A stretch of DNA of 64,000 nucleotides from the NCBI GenBank assembly GCA_021234155.1, contig JAJEKV010000031.1, forward strand, positions 7,456,748-7,520,747, given 5' to 3'. Under the pieces are notes generated by a model. The model was not told where the DNA came from. It saw only the letters and a list, made by a program, of their open reading frames with translations, and did not search any database. Of the stretch, positions 44,640-57,540 are shown one piece after another; within the stretch, counting starts at the first letter, position 1, and the number at the start of each line of letters is the position of its first letter. The translations under genes were made by a program, and so were the position numbers. Source of the stretch: Isoetes taiwanensis (lineage: Eukaryota; Streptophyta; Lycopodiopsida; Isoetales; Isoetaceae).

Positions 44640-46262
44640 AGAGCTTGGTCTTGGCCTTGTTTGGGTAACAGCGATGGAACTTTACAATCTTGTCAGAATC
44701 ATTATTCAGATTCTCGATAGGTTTCTAGGTTCGACCACTTGGAGAATCTCCTTCCCAATCTACAAAGTAATATAAGTGCTGACGAAGAAACTTAGAGTCC
44801 AAAGTCTCTCGAACCTTGAACTCTTTGTAATCATCAATTTCCATCGGTGGAGGCAGTGGAGGAATGCAACCCAGGAAGTGATTAGATGTGTAGGGCTATA
44901 GCAGAGAAACGTGAAATACTGGATGTAGATGAAGAGCTGGAGGGAGTTTGAGCCAGAATACCACACCACTGATCTGAGTCATGATTTAGTAAGGATTAAG
45001 GTGATGATAGTCAAGCTTTTGCAGGAACATGATGTAGGAAGATCCATATGAAGAAGCCAGATAAGGCTACCAACATGAAGTGTAGGATCTTCTTGACGAT
45101 ATAAATTAGCATAATACCGATAGCATTCCCGTGCCCAGAGAAGATGGTGTTGAAGATCTGATTGAAGAGCCTGGAGTTTCTCAAGTCAAGACTTTGCATT
45201 AGGATTGACCGAGTCATATCCAGCGACACTAATAGATCAACAAGGTTGCTGGCCAGAGTTCAGGAAGAATGGAATCTGGCCAATGGAAGCATGTACGGAG
45301 TTGTTATAAGTAAATTCAGCTAATGAAAGCCAATCGACCTAATAATCCTACTGATAATTAATAAATCACCTTAAATATTGGGGTCTGGTCAGTGGAAGCA
45401 TGTACTGAGTTATTACATGTAAATTCAGCTAATGGAAGCCAATCAACCTAATAATCCTGTTGGTAACTGAGAAATCACCTCAAATATTGATCCAGAGTCT
45501 GATTAATGTGCTCTGATTGTGCACCACATTTTGGATGATGACTGAAAGTTAGCGAGCAATCAACATGTAATAGTTTCAAAAGCCTGTGATGAACTCGAGT
45601 TCAGGATCACTAACGGTAGTGTATGGCAACTCATGAAGTCTATCTACTTCACAAAGCAAAAGATCATTTGTTCCCTTGCTTGTGATGGGGATGTTGCAAG
45701 GAATAAAATGAGCTATTTTAAAGAAGCAATCAACAATGACTGTAATGGCACCATGACTCTGATAGACTGGCAACTCCAAAAAAAAATCCACAAAAGTACT
45801 CTTTCAATGTCCATCGTCAAGAAGCAGTGGCTGAAAAAGGCCACGAGAAAGATGCCTCAGAACCTTCGCTATCAACAGTAAATAACATAGGACCAAATGA
45901 AAATTTTGACAAAGAAGCGGAGCTTAGACCTACTAATACTTTCGAATAATAAGTTAAAGGGCTTTGGCTACTCCAAAAGATCCAACTATAGGGAGTCACG
46001 ACAAGCCTAGATAATAGAAAGCTTAGAAATCCCATCTGGAATATATAAAAGCCCATCTCGAATCTCAAAATTATCATAGTCCACTATATTTATCGAGAGG
46101 ATGATGCTGAGCCAAGATGTGAAAATACATCTTGGGCCAATGGGTTGAAGGAGAGATAATGACTCCAACAAGGATGTATCGTGAGGTCTCTCGAACAAAG
46201 TGGCGGCCATAAGCTGGAACTAATTAGATCCTAGAATAACATGTAGTTGCTAATCAAATGCG
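44640..46262 (-). pseudogene. Second Tcn1-like chromovirus pol remnant (integrase, chromodomain)
   Basis: Read on the minus strand from 46262: the linker FERPHDTSLLESLSLL and DYDNFEIRDGLLYIPDG (as in the element at 1-1960), integrase core GAITVIVDCFFKIAHFIPC and RLHELPYTTVSDPE (45760-45600), then LAEFTYNNSVHAS (45310) and a YRYYANLYRQEDPTLHVG block (45130-45080). Next is a chromodomain with KEFKVRETLDSKF-like and VDWEG pieces (about 44830-44740). All are broken by shifts. It abuts the copia fragment at about 46300-46400. Confidence 0.8.
45275..45492. repeat. 109-bp tandem duplication inside the integrase remnant
   Basis: 45275-45383 and 45384-45492 are near-identical (TCTGGCCAATGGAAGCATGT against TCTGGTCAGTGGAAGCATGT at the starts). 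Each copy covers the same piece of integrase around AEFTYNNSVHA, so this is a local duplication after or during insertion. Confidence 0.85.
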
Positions 46263-46313
46263 GTATCACCCGGCTTAGGCTCAAGTAGGAGCATCGTTAA
46301 GAATTTGATATCA

Positions 46314-47960
46314 TTAGTGGCAGTTGGATCTGAGGCGCAGGAGAGGCAAGCTTCTATGCACCTCAATCCGTTGGCATTGTTCCTGTTTCTTCCAGTAGCA
46401 TATGTGTACCGAGTTCAACCGAGGCAACAGCTTCTGCTCTCTCCTCTTCTTAGCGTTATTTATTAGGTACTCAATGTTTTTCAAATGGGTGTGGCCTAGT
46501 CTCTCATGCCAGCATAGCATATCAGGAATGGTAGCCACATTAATATTGTTCAAGCAGTGAGAATCAATACCAAATAAATTGCCAACACGTTTTCCTAGAA
46601 ACTTCAATTGATTTCCTTCATACACTTTACATTCGAGTTGCTCAAACACAACTCTGAAACCCATGTCAACTAGTTGACAAACTGAAATTAAATTTCTGAC
46701 TAAGCTTGGGACACACAATACATTTTGTAAATTGACTGCTCTTCCTTCCAAATCAAACAGTTCTAAAACTCCTACTTCTTCAATCTTCTGCAAACTGCCA
46801 TTTCCAACCTGCACATGTCCTCCTTTAGTGCCTTTGCATTCCTTTAGCAACTTTGGTGTGCATGTTATGCTCTTTTCAGCTCCACTATCTAAAATTAGAA
46901 GGTTATCATCATCAATATTTGAACGTAGCAAAAATTTGAGACTGTCTTACCTCTTCATCTGTTTCTGATGTACCCTCTTCCAGCTTGACGTCTTCAGCTA
47001 TGTTTGCCTCAAAACCACCTTTGCCTCTTCCCCTACCTCTTCCCCTTGTATTGGCATATCTTCCTCCCCTTCCTCTTCCTCTAGAACCTTCTTTTGGTGT
47101 GGAGCAAGTCGAGGCATAATGGCCCCTGCCTCCACAATGATAACAGTTTATTTCCTTTGTAAGATTTGGGTAGTTCACCTTTATGTGCCCTTGCTGATTG
47201 CAATGAAAGCAAGGTCCAATTCTGCCTCGACCTTCTACTTTATTCTTCCCTTTAGTAAATAGAATTTGACTTGTTTCATCTTCATCACTAACCTTATTTT
47301 GCTCAATCTCTGTTTTCAGCATCCTTTCTGCTTCCTCTCTGGTTCTTGCAATTGTCCTTATGAAGATAGAGATATTTCCCAAACTTGTTACACTTCTGGA
47401 GATTGCAAGTACTTGCTGCTGCTGAGAATATGTGACCCCTGCACCTTCAAGATCTGCAATAATATTATCAAAGCTTTGCAGAAACTCATTTACATTACTT
47501 TTGTCAACAAGCTTTAGTCTTCTCAGTTCATTCTCTAAAACATCAATTTGAGATGATGTTTTTTCTTCATACATCATCAACAAATATTTCCACATATCTC
47601 TGGGATGTTTCCCTCTCAGTTTCAACACTATTCCAGAGCTTACTTTACTTATTATAATTCCTTGAGCCTCTCTTACTTTGGCTTGACTTTCACTGCCTTC
47701 AGCTGCACCAGAGGTTACACTTACCTCTCTCCCTTCACCTTCAGCCATACTCTCTCCTTCTGCAGTGGAACTCCCCTCCTCAGCAACATTTGAGGACTTA
47801 TTTAATTTCCTTCACAACTGTATCAGCAGGTTCAACAATCTCCCATAAATCTTCCACTTGCAACACATGTTTTATCTTCTCTTTCCAAACCTGGAACCCC
47901 GAATCTCCCTTGAATACTTCAATAGCATTCAGTAATCCTGCACCAAAACGGCTAGACATC
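46314..47960 (-). pseudogene. Ty1/copia gag-protease fragment
   Basis: The minus strand starts at the ATG at about 47960 (MSSRFGAGLLNAIEVFKGD), the copia gag start. It is shifted near 47800, then open to 46912. Gag has SQIDVLENELRRLKL and two zinc knuckles. The first reads CFHCNQQGHIKVNY, where the last Cys is Tyr; the second, CYHCGGRGHYASTC, is intact. After another one-base shift the protease follows (LLILDSGAEKS), then ENVLCVP-like and LCWHERLGHTHLKNI, the start of the pre-integrase domain. The frame ends around 46400, where Tcn1-like sequence takes over, so integrase and reverse transcriptase are absent. Confidence 0.85.
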
Positions 47961-47968
47961 CTTTTCTA

Positions 47969-47980
47969 GCTCTGATACCA
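47969..47980 (-). other. Primer-binding site (initiator-Met tRNA), copia element
   Basis: The minus strand reads TGGTATCAGAGC one base inside the LTR at 47982-48659, a perfect match to the standard plant primer site. Confidence 0.85.
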
Positions 47981-47981
47981 C

Positions 47982-48659
47982 TGTTGGAAAAGGTTAGCAA
48001 GCAATGTTATTTTCACAACTCTAGTTATTAACAAAGGATGTCTAGTTCATAAATTTCTTAGACACTATGCAAATGATATCAGTTATCACAATATGACACC
48101 ATGATCTTAAAGGATTATACTGCTTACAAATCATATTTCCAACATGATCAAGTCTTGAGATATTCACACATCGAAGATAAAATCAATGGCAATATCTCAC
48201 AATGAAAATTCACTTGTCAACCATTGAAGATAAAATCAATGGTCCTTAAATTAAAATAACTCCACCCATTACCTTAGCTTACGAAGACCTATTGTTCCAG
48301 AAAAACCCCTGTAGCTGTGATCGAACCAAGAACCCGAGTAAACAACTTCTGCTTTCTCGTTGTGTTTATAATGAGCAGTTCCGACGGTGATGGAACCGCC
48401 CAAATACTCTGGATCCTTCTTTTCCCTTATCTGTTTCCGGAATCCATGATCACAGGAAGTTTCTACTTTTGAACGATGGTTTTGGCTCCAAGCTCTTCGA
48501 TGCCGTTCATATCATATAATGAAGATAATTTTCATACTTCACATATTTCCAACCTTAGGCTATAACTTTAACTTATGAATATCTCATATTCATAACCTAG
48601 GTAACTTCCAATAAGCCTTTTTCTCATCTTTCTTCTTCAACTTAAATCTTCTTTCAACA
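47982..48659 (-). repeat. Copia LTR (678 bp), 5' LTR of the gag fragment at 46314-47960
   Basis: The + strand starts TGTTGGAAAAGG and ends CTTTCAACA, giving TGTTG/CAACA inverted ends. The primer site follows directly on the minus strand. It is unrelated in sequence to the LTR at 54813-55411. Confidence 0.8.
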
Positions 48660-48828
48660 GACAGTTAGATTTAGGCTTTCATTCGATCTGTATGGAGTCT
48701 AGTGTTCACAAGCAGCAGATCCATTGCACCTTCTGTTCCCCTTTAATTGTCTGACTAATTTTCTCAATATTCATGCAACCTTCTAAGCTCTGATAACTGC
48801 ATATAAAGTTGTGATCTGAACCATATTC
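48660..48828. other. Short spacer between copia LTR and reverse-transcriptase fragment
   Basis: No domain is readable. It may be 3' untranslated sequence of the element carrying the reverse-transcriptase fragment. Confidence 0.3.
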
Positions 48829-49345
48829 TCACACTAAATCCCATGCATTTGCTAGTGCCAATAGAATTCTGACACTTGTCAGCTTAACAATAGGGGAGTA
48901 AGTTTCATCAAAATCTCGCCCTTGTTTTTGAGTATACCCTTTTGCCACAAGTCTTGCTTTAAACTTTTGACTTCCATCTGCATTTTCCTTAATTTTAAAT
49001 AACCATTTGCATCCTATCACATTTTGACCTGCTGGCTGATTTACAACTTCATAAGTTTGGGTTTTCTTGAATGATTCTAACTCATCATTCATGGCTTCCA
49101 TCCATTTTGCTTTATCTTCACTTTCCATTGCTTCCTCATAAGTGGTTGGAATTAAAGCATCTTCCATAATAGCCATTATCTGCTCTTGATCTTCATTTTG
49201 TTTTTCAATTCTTCTGCTCCTATTTCTGCCATATTGATCAAGATCAACTGCTGCCTCTTCCAAAAGTTTTTCTGCTTGGGATTTCCTTTTGTAAGGCAAG
49301 TCATGAATGCTGGGATCTGGATTGTTACTTACTTCTACAAGAAAC
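48829..49345 (-). pseudogene. Ty1/copia reverse transcriptase N-terminal fragment
   Basis: An open minus frame encodes IPTTYEEAMESEDKAKWMEA, then NVIGCKWLFKIKENADG, KARLVAKGYTQKQGRDFDET and YSPIVKLTSVRILLALA. This is the start of copia reverse transcriptase. It stops ahead of the YVDD catalytic box, at a stop after ALANAWDLV. It lies downstream on the same strand from the integrase-bearing fragment at 52320-54774. Confidence 0.85.
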
Positions 49346-52319
49346 TTATCAGCGCCCTATCGGCACGCTTAACGCTTCTTTCACCAACTTATCTATACGT
49401 TTGGGTGGGTTGAGAAAAAGGGAATGTTTGCTAGGAATTTCAACAACCTAGTTTAGAAAGTAAGCTATTTCCTCCTCTTGAAATTGATTTGTACAAAATT
49501 TGAAAGAAAATGTCAATGTTTATAATATTGCAAGATAAATTCATTGTAGTGCCAGGAACAATCGTCAGCAAAATGTGAATTGGTGCCATGAACAATTACG
49601 AGCAAAAGCTTCTAATCAATAGAGGGGATATTTAACCCAATTTTAAGTCTACAAAATAATATCTTTGATGCATTTCCCCATTAACCCAACTTTAGGTCTA
49701 CAAATAATGTTTTTGATGCATCATTGCATTTCCCTAGTTTAAGTTTGCAAGTAATGTTTTCGATGCATGTAGCTGGGGAGGTATGTGCTAAACTTCATGC
49801 AATTAAACTTGTTGAGGTGAAGCCTTCCTGTAATTTCTTGTGCTTGATTCTATTTCATAGTTAATAAGCATACGTTTTGAATATTAATGATAATAACTTG
49901 CATTATTCGGAAGGCACAGCAAAACAAAATATGTACAAAAAGTGTTCTCAATATTCAAGATCACAAACAAACTTACTGTACAGCAACTAAAAACTTCATC
50001 ACGTTCATCAAAGGAAAGAAGGCAATATCTCCAGTTCTATGGCAATTCATAGATTGCATGTCTAGATGCATTTTCTGGTATGATGCACTATTAAATAAAC
50101 GAGCACCAGAGCACCAGACTGATCAAGATTTTCTCAATATGGCAGAAGGAGTACATTTTAGAGGAAGCTTAAAGAATATGGTTTACCGGTCCTATAAGAT
50201 TTACCCCAACATATAAGTTGCTTTGTTACTGCCAGGTCCTTAATGATTTTTCTTTAGTGGCAGTGAATGTGAAGCTATGCTGAGGACATTGAAAATGTAT
50301 GATCACCGGCTATGCGTATTGATTAGATGCCTTATATTACTGTCTTCTAAAAGGAAATGCACACTCTTGGAACCAGCAGATATTCACTTTGTTGTGATGT
50401 TAACTAAGGTACCATGAATCAGCATATGCTTAGTTACACTAGATATATTTACTGCTAGCAGGGGCAATTTAGCAATTTCTAGTAGCGACTTCCATCTGTT
50501 CACAACGAAGAGCGTGTGAAGTCTATTCTGTAACTCAAGGTCGCCATTGTGTTCAAGCTGCAAATGTACTTCCTTCTTACAAATTTCTCTTAGTATCACC
50601 TTCTGAATTTGTGCCTTGATGGTCATTATGGCGAAAACGAAAATGCCCTTTGTGGAACAAATGGAACAGGATTTGTAGAACAAACAATGGGTACAAACTA
50701 ATGCTGCCAAATAATGTTGTCATTTCGGCTTTATTGATGGTAGCAATGTAGATGAAAGAACTGGTAGCCTGCATAGGCAAAAGAGAATAGAATAGAATAG
50801 TATAGTTTTAGAGAGAAGAAATAAAAGCAGTCGACCATGCAAGTGTGAAAATGAGAAAAAAAACAAAGAAAAGACTTAAAGCAATCCACAATTCAAGTCC
50901 CAAAATGAGGAAGAGATCTAAATGGAGTATAACTTCCAAAACATGGCTGTTACAGAGGAGAGAAGTACATTGGAAACATGAGAAGTACCTGCAAAGAGAG
51001 ATTCAAGGGAAAACTTCCTTTGTGCCTTATGCCTTCTCCTTTTCCTTATTGCCACTGTGCTGCGCTTATCCATTTCTCGGTTAGCATGATTGTTTTGTTG
51101 TTGCAAACAGGACCAAGCAAACAAACATGGCAAGATGTGGAACAACTTTAAAAGTGATGCCAACCCCTTGATACAGGTTAGAAACGAATCTGAGACGCTT
51201 AAAACGAGCTTGCCAGTCTGCACCAGAGCCATAGGGGCAAAATATTCTGCTTCAAAAATCTTCAGCCAGGAAAGGGAATACATTTTGTGGGATGAAGCAA
51301 CCGAAATAAACCGAAGATTAACTAAAACGTAAAGGGCAAGCTTACCTTCGAGGCCTGTTTCTGTGGCAGAGTTGGGGAAAGAAGCATGCCACTCTTCAAG
51401 CTATAAGATAATAGGACTCTGGTGATACCTCCAGTTGCCGGATCAGCCTCAAAGCTTAAAAGGAACGATGACACAGAAGCGTTAAGCCTTACGTTTCCCT
51501 CAATTACACACATGAAACCCATTCATCCATGCATCCATCTCTGCCCCTTCCTCAAACAAAATGAGCATCAAAATCTTGAGGTCGTACATTAAACCCATGT
51601 GTACCTCTGTGAAGGAAGAATGCGTACCTGCATAGCATACACGGCTTCCATTTCGACAGTTCTGGCGGCAAATGCAGAATCCACAATGGGGCTAGAAAAT
51701 AGATCACCGACTTAAGGCCAGTAAGCCTTGCTAGATTCAACAGCTTGAAAAAGCCTTTGAAGAAAAAGCAGCAGGGACAGAGACTGTAGCTAAGCAAAAG
51801 AAGAAAAGCAGCAAATTACCACCAATGGCTGCCCTTTCTTTTACTCCCAGAACTCAGCCTAACAGGGACGATTTGGTATGAGCAGGGCTCTGCAAGGGCG
51901 GAATACTTAGAAAAATAAGGTCCTACAGATCCGCACAAAAGAAGCTCCATAAAATGGGTGAGAAAAATCAACTGACTAAATGTTACCTGCTACTATCTGG
52001 AATACTCGGCTTTGAAAAACCATGTTCCGGCAAGATTCGGCTTATATAGGCAGCAAGCAAATTACCAGACCGCTGCACAAATCTCTGATTCTGGTGCACA
52101 AATCTCTCGAAAAAAAGGGCAGCGTCGCATCCTTTGCTTCAAAGCAAAGCTATCTGAAGAGTCTCCCGCTTGCTTCGAAGCAAAGCTTTCCTCCCAAAAT
52201 ATGGTCATGGTCGTTTTTAGTCTCTAGGTTCCATAGACAGGTGTCAATACCAGAGCTGCTCAAAAAAATATTACACCCTCAAATAAAAACAAAAAAGAAG
52301 ACTGCATTATATATGTTAG
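49346..52319. other. Non-coding block between two copia fragments
   Basis: No gene is recognised; ORFs of up to 121 codons show no family. A foldback GCTTGCTTCGAAGCAAAGC lies near 52170. The block separates the copia integrase end from the reverse-transcriptase start on the same strand. Confidence 0.35.
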
Positions 52320-54774
52320 GATATGTGTTTCACTTGAAGGATCAGATTTATCATCTGTTTTGGTCTCATGTTCATCATTGTTTTCTGCTGAGTCGAGGTC
52401 AACCTGTAGCTGTTCCTTTTCAATTGTGACAGTACTATCTTTAGCTGCTGTTTTTCGAGCATATCTATCTTTATACAAGATATTTTCATCGAAAAAAACA
52501 TCCCTACTAATAATGACTTTCTTATTCTCTGGTACGTAGATCCTGTATCCCTTTGTTTCCTCATCATATCCCACCAGGAAGCCAATGTCAGCCTTGTTAT
52601 CTAATTTCCTTCTGAGCTCACTTGGAGACACCCATAGGTTTTGAACATTTCATAATTTATTTTTGCACTTCCGTTAGACCATAGCAAATCAGGAATATTA
52701 CCTTTGATGCTCGAGGAAGGAAGTTTGTTTTGTACATATATGGCAGTCTTTAATGCTTCTTCCCAAAGGTAGTTTGGTAGACCACTTTTCTTGATCATGG
52801 ATCTTACTGCATCCATAATGGTCCTGTTCTTCCTTTCTGCTACTCCGTTTTGCTGAGGACTGTATCTGCAAGTTAATTGTCTTCTAATGCCATTAGCAAT
52901 GCAAAATAATTTGAATTTTGAAGAAAGGTATTCTCCTCCTCTATCTGATCGAATGCATTTTAGCTTTTTCCCCGAATCCCTTTCCATTTCAGCAACATAC
53001 TGTTTGAATGCATTGAGAGCCTGTGATTTTCTTTCTAGACAATAACATTTACATTTTCTAGAGTAGTCATCAATAAATGAGATAAAATACCTTTTGTTTG
53101 TCCTCCCTTTGACATTTAGTGGTCCACATAGGTCTGTATGCACCAGCTCAAGCATATCTTTTGCCCTGGATTTGGATTTCACAAATGGCAGCCTATTTAT
53201 TTTCCCACGCATGCAACCTTCACAAAGGAATTTACAGATCATTGCAACTTATCAACCCTTTCTTTGCTAAATGCTTTATGTTGTTGCAATGAGTATGCGC
53301 CAGCCTATTGTGCCAAAGTTCAAATTCCTGGACATTTATGGTGTTGACACTGTTACAAACCAGATTATCCATTTGGAAGAGATTTCCAACTCTATTTGCA
53401 TAAAATTTTAATTCATTGGCAAAATAGATGTTACAACCTTTTGATTCAAAATTAACTCTATATCCTAAGTCCACAAGTTGACTGACTGAAACAAGATTCT
53501 TTATTATGGTAGGTACACACAGTACATTCTCAATGTCAACAATGTTTCCATTTAGATCAGTGAGCTGCAGCAGACCCCTCCCTTCAATTTCTTGGAATTC
53601 CCCATTTCCAACTTGAATCCTTTTGGAATTAGATGTAACCAGGTTCTTTAGCAGATCAGTAGATTGGACTACTGATCTTTCAGCTCCACTATCAACTATA
53701 AGAGGATCAACTCTATTAGCATTCAGATTTTTTTCAAAAATGGCTAAAGTTTGATTTACCTCATTTTCTTCTTCATCTTCAGAGTTGTCTTTTTCCACTT
53801 GTTCCTTGGCAACAAATGCCCCAGCTGAATTTCTACCACGTCCCCTACTAGAACTTCCTCTTCCTCCTCTAGTTGCAGATCCCTTGTTATTTCTCTTTCC
53901 ATGGTCTTTTGGGGTAGGACACTTGGCTGCAACGTGCCCTTTTCCTCCACAGGTATAACAGTTGAAATCCCTTTTTAATTTTGGGCAATCACTCTTAAAA
54001 TGCCCTGTCTCGTTGCAATTATAGCATGTTACTTTCTTTTTTCCAGCAAAAAGGATTTCAGGGGCCTCTTCTCTTTCTCTTATAATTTTCTTCTGCTCAA
54101 ACTCTGTTCTTAGAACATTCTCTCCTTCTTCCCTTGATTTGCTCATGTTTCTAATGAATAGGGACAGATTTTCATTATCACTAACTGCTCTGGATATTTG
54201 AAGAACCTGACTTCTTTCACTAACATTCACTCCAGCACCAGCCAAGTCAGCTATGATGTTATCGAATTTATTAAAAAAATCTGATACATCTTCTTCCTCT
54301 TTTAGTTTCAGGCCCCTTAATTCATTTTCAAGCAAATCTATTTGGGATGAAGTCTTTTCTTCATAATGTTTTAAACAAAAAACTCCACATCTGCTTAGGA
54401 CTTAAATTTCTCAATTTAAGTCTAATGGTAGGGCTTACCTTGCAGGTAATTATGCCTTGAGCCTCCTTAACCTTTGAGTATAAGGACCTCCCAGTTCCTA
54501 CATGACTGCCCCCAGCTGCTCCTTCAGCAGTAGCTGCTCCAAGACCTGCATGCTCTCTCATGTTAACAGAACCCTCAGAAAAAGACCTGGTAATGGTGTT
54601 CATGTTGACATTTATGCCTCCATCTGGATCAACAAGATCCCAGAGATCCTCAACTTCCAGAATGTGCTTCACAGCATCCTTCCACACCTGGAATCCTGGT
54701 CCACCTTTGTAGACCTCCACTGTGCTTAAGAGACTAGCTCTAAATCTGCTGGACATATTTGAGATGCAAAAATA
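52320..54774 (-). pseudogene. Ty1/copia gag-protease-integrase fragment
   Basis: Read from the ATG near 54756-54750 (MSSRFRASLLSTVEVYKGG) with one-base shifts near 54370 and 53240. Gag has two intact CCHC knuckles, CYNCNETGHFKSDC and CYTCGGKGHVAAKC, and an Arg/Gly-rich segment. The protease reads LIVDSGAERS. The pre-integrase domain is ELWHNRLAHTHCNNI. The integrase core shows VHTDLCGP, IRSDRGGEYLS and AERKNRTIMDAVRSM (the D, D and E residues), followed by SELRRKLDNKADIGFLVGYD. The element is cut at about 52320, before reverse transcriptase. It lacks only a few bases of being open end to end. Confidence 0.9.
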
Positions 54775-54798
54775 ACACAAGGTTCAACAGGATTATAT

Positions 54799-54810
54799 GC
54801 TCTGATACCA
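54799..54810 (-). other. Primer-binding site (initiator-Met tRNA), copia element
   Basis: The minus strand reads TGGTATCAGAGC two bases inside the LTR end at 54813, a perfect match to the plant initiator-Met tRNA primer. Confidence 0.88.
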
Positions 54811-54812
54811 AT

Positions 54813-55411
54813 TGTTGAATTTGGCTACCAGGTAATGTTAATCACAATCTCTCTAGATCAATTCACAATGCATTCATACAAGATAAGCAATGCACTAATG
54901 GGAATGACCTTTGAATAAACTTCACACAACTTAGATCATATAACCACCAATGATATTAATCATTTCGAACCATTAGGCACTGTAGCAATTTAGGCACTGT
55001 AGCTCGGGTATTGACCCGAACCCTGTAGCTATGTTGACCTGCAAGAAAAACAATCTTAGAACATAGCGTTCTCACTTGATTCCTCCTTAAATTACAATAC
55101 CGGCCAACTGATATACAGATCGGCCATCTCTGAAACTTATAGGGTTATGGCTATGGATAGGGCTGCCTTGCTGAGCTCCTATTTGAATGGAGCTTTCCCC
55201 CTAAAATAAGATCCACCTTTAACTTTATATTTAGTATCTGGTTCAACCATAACCATTGAACCTATTTACGACCTTTAACCCTTTATATATATACAACATT
55301 GGGTTAACCTAAGAAGAAAAAGCTGTGTACAGATGTATGTATAAGTTGAGGTCGATCATGTGTAAGAACCTCAGAAGAATTATGTGATGACTTCATACTA
55401 GAATTCTAACA
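54813..55411 (-). repeat. Copia 5' LTR (599 bp)
   Basis: The + strand begins TGTTGAATTTGG and ends AATTCTAACA, giving TGTTRGAATT inverted ends. The primer site abuts it. No second copy of this LTR is seen in the window. Confidence 0.8.
55281..55294 (-). promoter_or_regulatory. Copia LTR TATA box
   Basis: The minus strand reads TATATATATAAAGG about 120 bp into the LTR, a strong plant core promoter match. Confidence 0.6.
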
Positions 55412-57540
55412 CTCTTGTTGTTCGTAGTTGCATTGCATTCATCCGCATCCAACATTGTATGTTCTTCTCTGTTGCATAAAGTTTGAAAGAAAAAATGAAA
55501 ATACTTGATAACATAAAGAATCTGCATTGTCATCGGCACGTTTGAGCACGTGCATGAGCGCCCTTTGGGGCGTTGCATTATGCCACACAGGACCGATTGA
55601 AATCGGCGGGGTGCAAGTCTCCATGCTTCGTTCTCCACTATTGTTGTTGCAGTATGTGACAGTGAAGGTGTCTCCTCTCTTGGCCTTGTGTTCCTTGTGT
55701 CTCAGCTAACAGATTCTTCAATGGCAGATCAAGTGCTGCATGGCTATCTTGTGGCCGTAATGACAGATTCCTGATGGTTTATGGTTCATCTACATTAGCA
55801 ATTGTTGCATTGCATGTACTGTTCCTTCAAGGCACGGGTCTGTTCACATCAGAGGAAGTTGGGTGAGAATTGTTTGTGTGAAGTAAGGTTTGGACTCGTT
55901 ATGCAGGTGCGTTCATGCAACATGAACTTGCATTAGAATTGTTGGTGTGAATTAATGTTTGGAGCTGTTGTGTACCTCATGCATGGCACACTTGAATGTT
56001 TCCGTATTGCTGCAAATGTGCGCCGGTCTTCTTATTGTTCTCCTCATTCAAATTTTGCTATCATTTAATGTATACTATGTAATCTGATTGACTACATTTT
56101 TTACTGTGAAAAATGGGCATCAAACCATAGGATGATGACTTGTAAAATGGGGTTTGACCCCATCTATTTTTGCATGGACGGTTAGGGTTGTGAGATTTGG
56201 CATATTCTGTGGTACATTTTATGGATCGAGGGTTAAGATGAGACGAATATAGGATGAACATAGAATAGAACAATGTCAAGCATGAGAAGTTGTGTGCCAA
56301 GCATTGGCGGGTGTGGATAATGCAAATAATTTACACATAAAATTTGTGTGGCAAACTTCTTGGGCAGTTAACTACTTTTAACCTGTGATTTCTACTTAGT
56401 AGATGTTCTAGTGGAGTTTTTTTTTTTTTTTTTTTTTTGAGGAGTCTTAACACGGGTTATCGGACAATTATGTTATAAACTACTGCAATTGCCTTTTACT
56501 CTGAGAAGAAATTGGATACTACAAATAGTTCTTTCCAATCTATGAAATTTATCACCGCGGCTTCCAGTTACATTTAGTTGATATGTTAAAGGCACTTATC
56601 AAAACATAGAGAAAAATGATAAGGTAAGGTTCTTTATTGTTCGTTTATATCAAATGATAACTTGATTGATCTATTGAAAGAAAATTTTATATGTACTTAT
56701 ACAAAAACTCGTCATATAATCATTAAAAGATGTTATTAGTTGGCTGATAGTTGTTTGTTTGGCAGCTACAAATTGTAAGTGGCATCTACAAATTTTAGGG
56801 CATGGAATGAAATTATGTTTGTCAGGTTGTAACAACTCAAAATTGGAAAGTAAAACATAGACTATTGCCCAATATGGGCATTTATCTATCTAATTTAAAG
56901 CAATTTCAATTAATTGCCAATTCTAAAACTAAATATAATTATGAAAGGGACGAGTAATGTTAATTAGGTAATAATGTCGAAGAATCTCAATCCATCTCAT
57001 TAAGCTGAACTATTATCTACACTCCTCCTCCTTTTTGGTAATTTCTTCTGATGACATGTTACAAAATGTGCATCTATTGAGTACGATACTTATTTTATTA
57101 AAAACACTAATGGTAACTAACCATTTTGACAAAAATAAGACCATCAATGTTGCAAGACAAATTTAGAATTGTAATTTAAGCCAGAAGATAAAATATCTAG
57201 AAGAACTAACCCTTTTTTTGTTGGCATTTTGGTCCTATATTCATGGGACTGCCAATACGTTCAAATGATGTAGTTTGACTTTCCATAAGGACCTATACAG
57301 ATTAACAGCAATTGAAATGTGTGAAACCGATCATAGGGGGAATAATAATTGATACCTTTAATCAAATAGCGTACACTGGCATGCCCGAGAAATGGCAGTA
57401 TAACATGGTAATACCATTATACAATGGGAGAACAAGAATAAATCAAGCAATTACAGGACTATAATGGTCAGCTCAATCTTTGTTAAGTGGTTTTAAAAAG
57501 CACTAGACCTGAAAATTAAATATTGGACCGAAATTGAAAA
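55412..57540. other. Intergenic tract
   Basis: No gene is recognised. A run of 22 T lies at 56417-56438. A GCGCCCTTTGGGGCG hairpin lies near 55558, next to GCACGTTTGAGCACGTGC. Confidence 0.4.

Noticed and set aside
56417-56438. T22 run as the poly(A) tail of a minus-strand retroposon
   Set aside because: No retroposon body or target duplication could be seen next to it.
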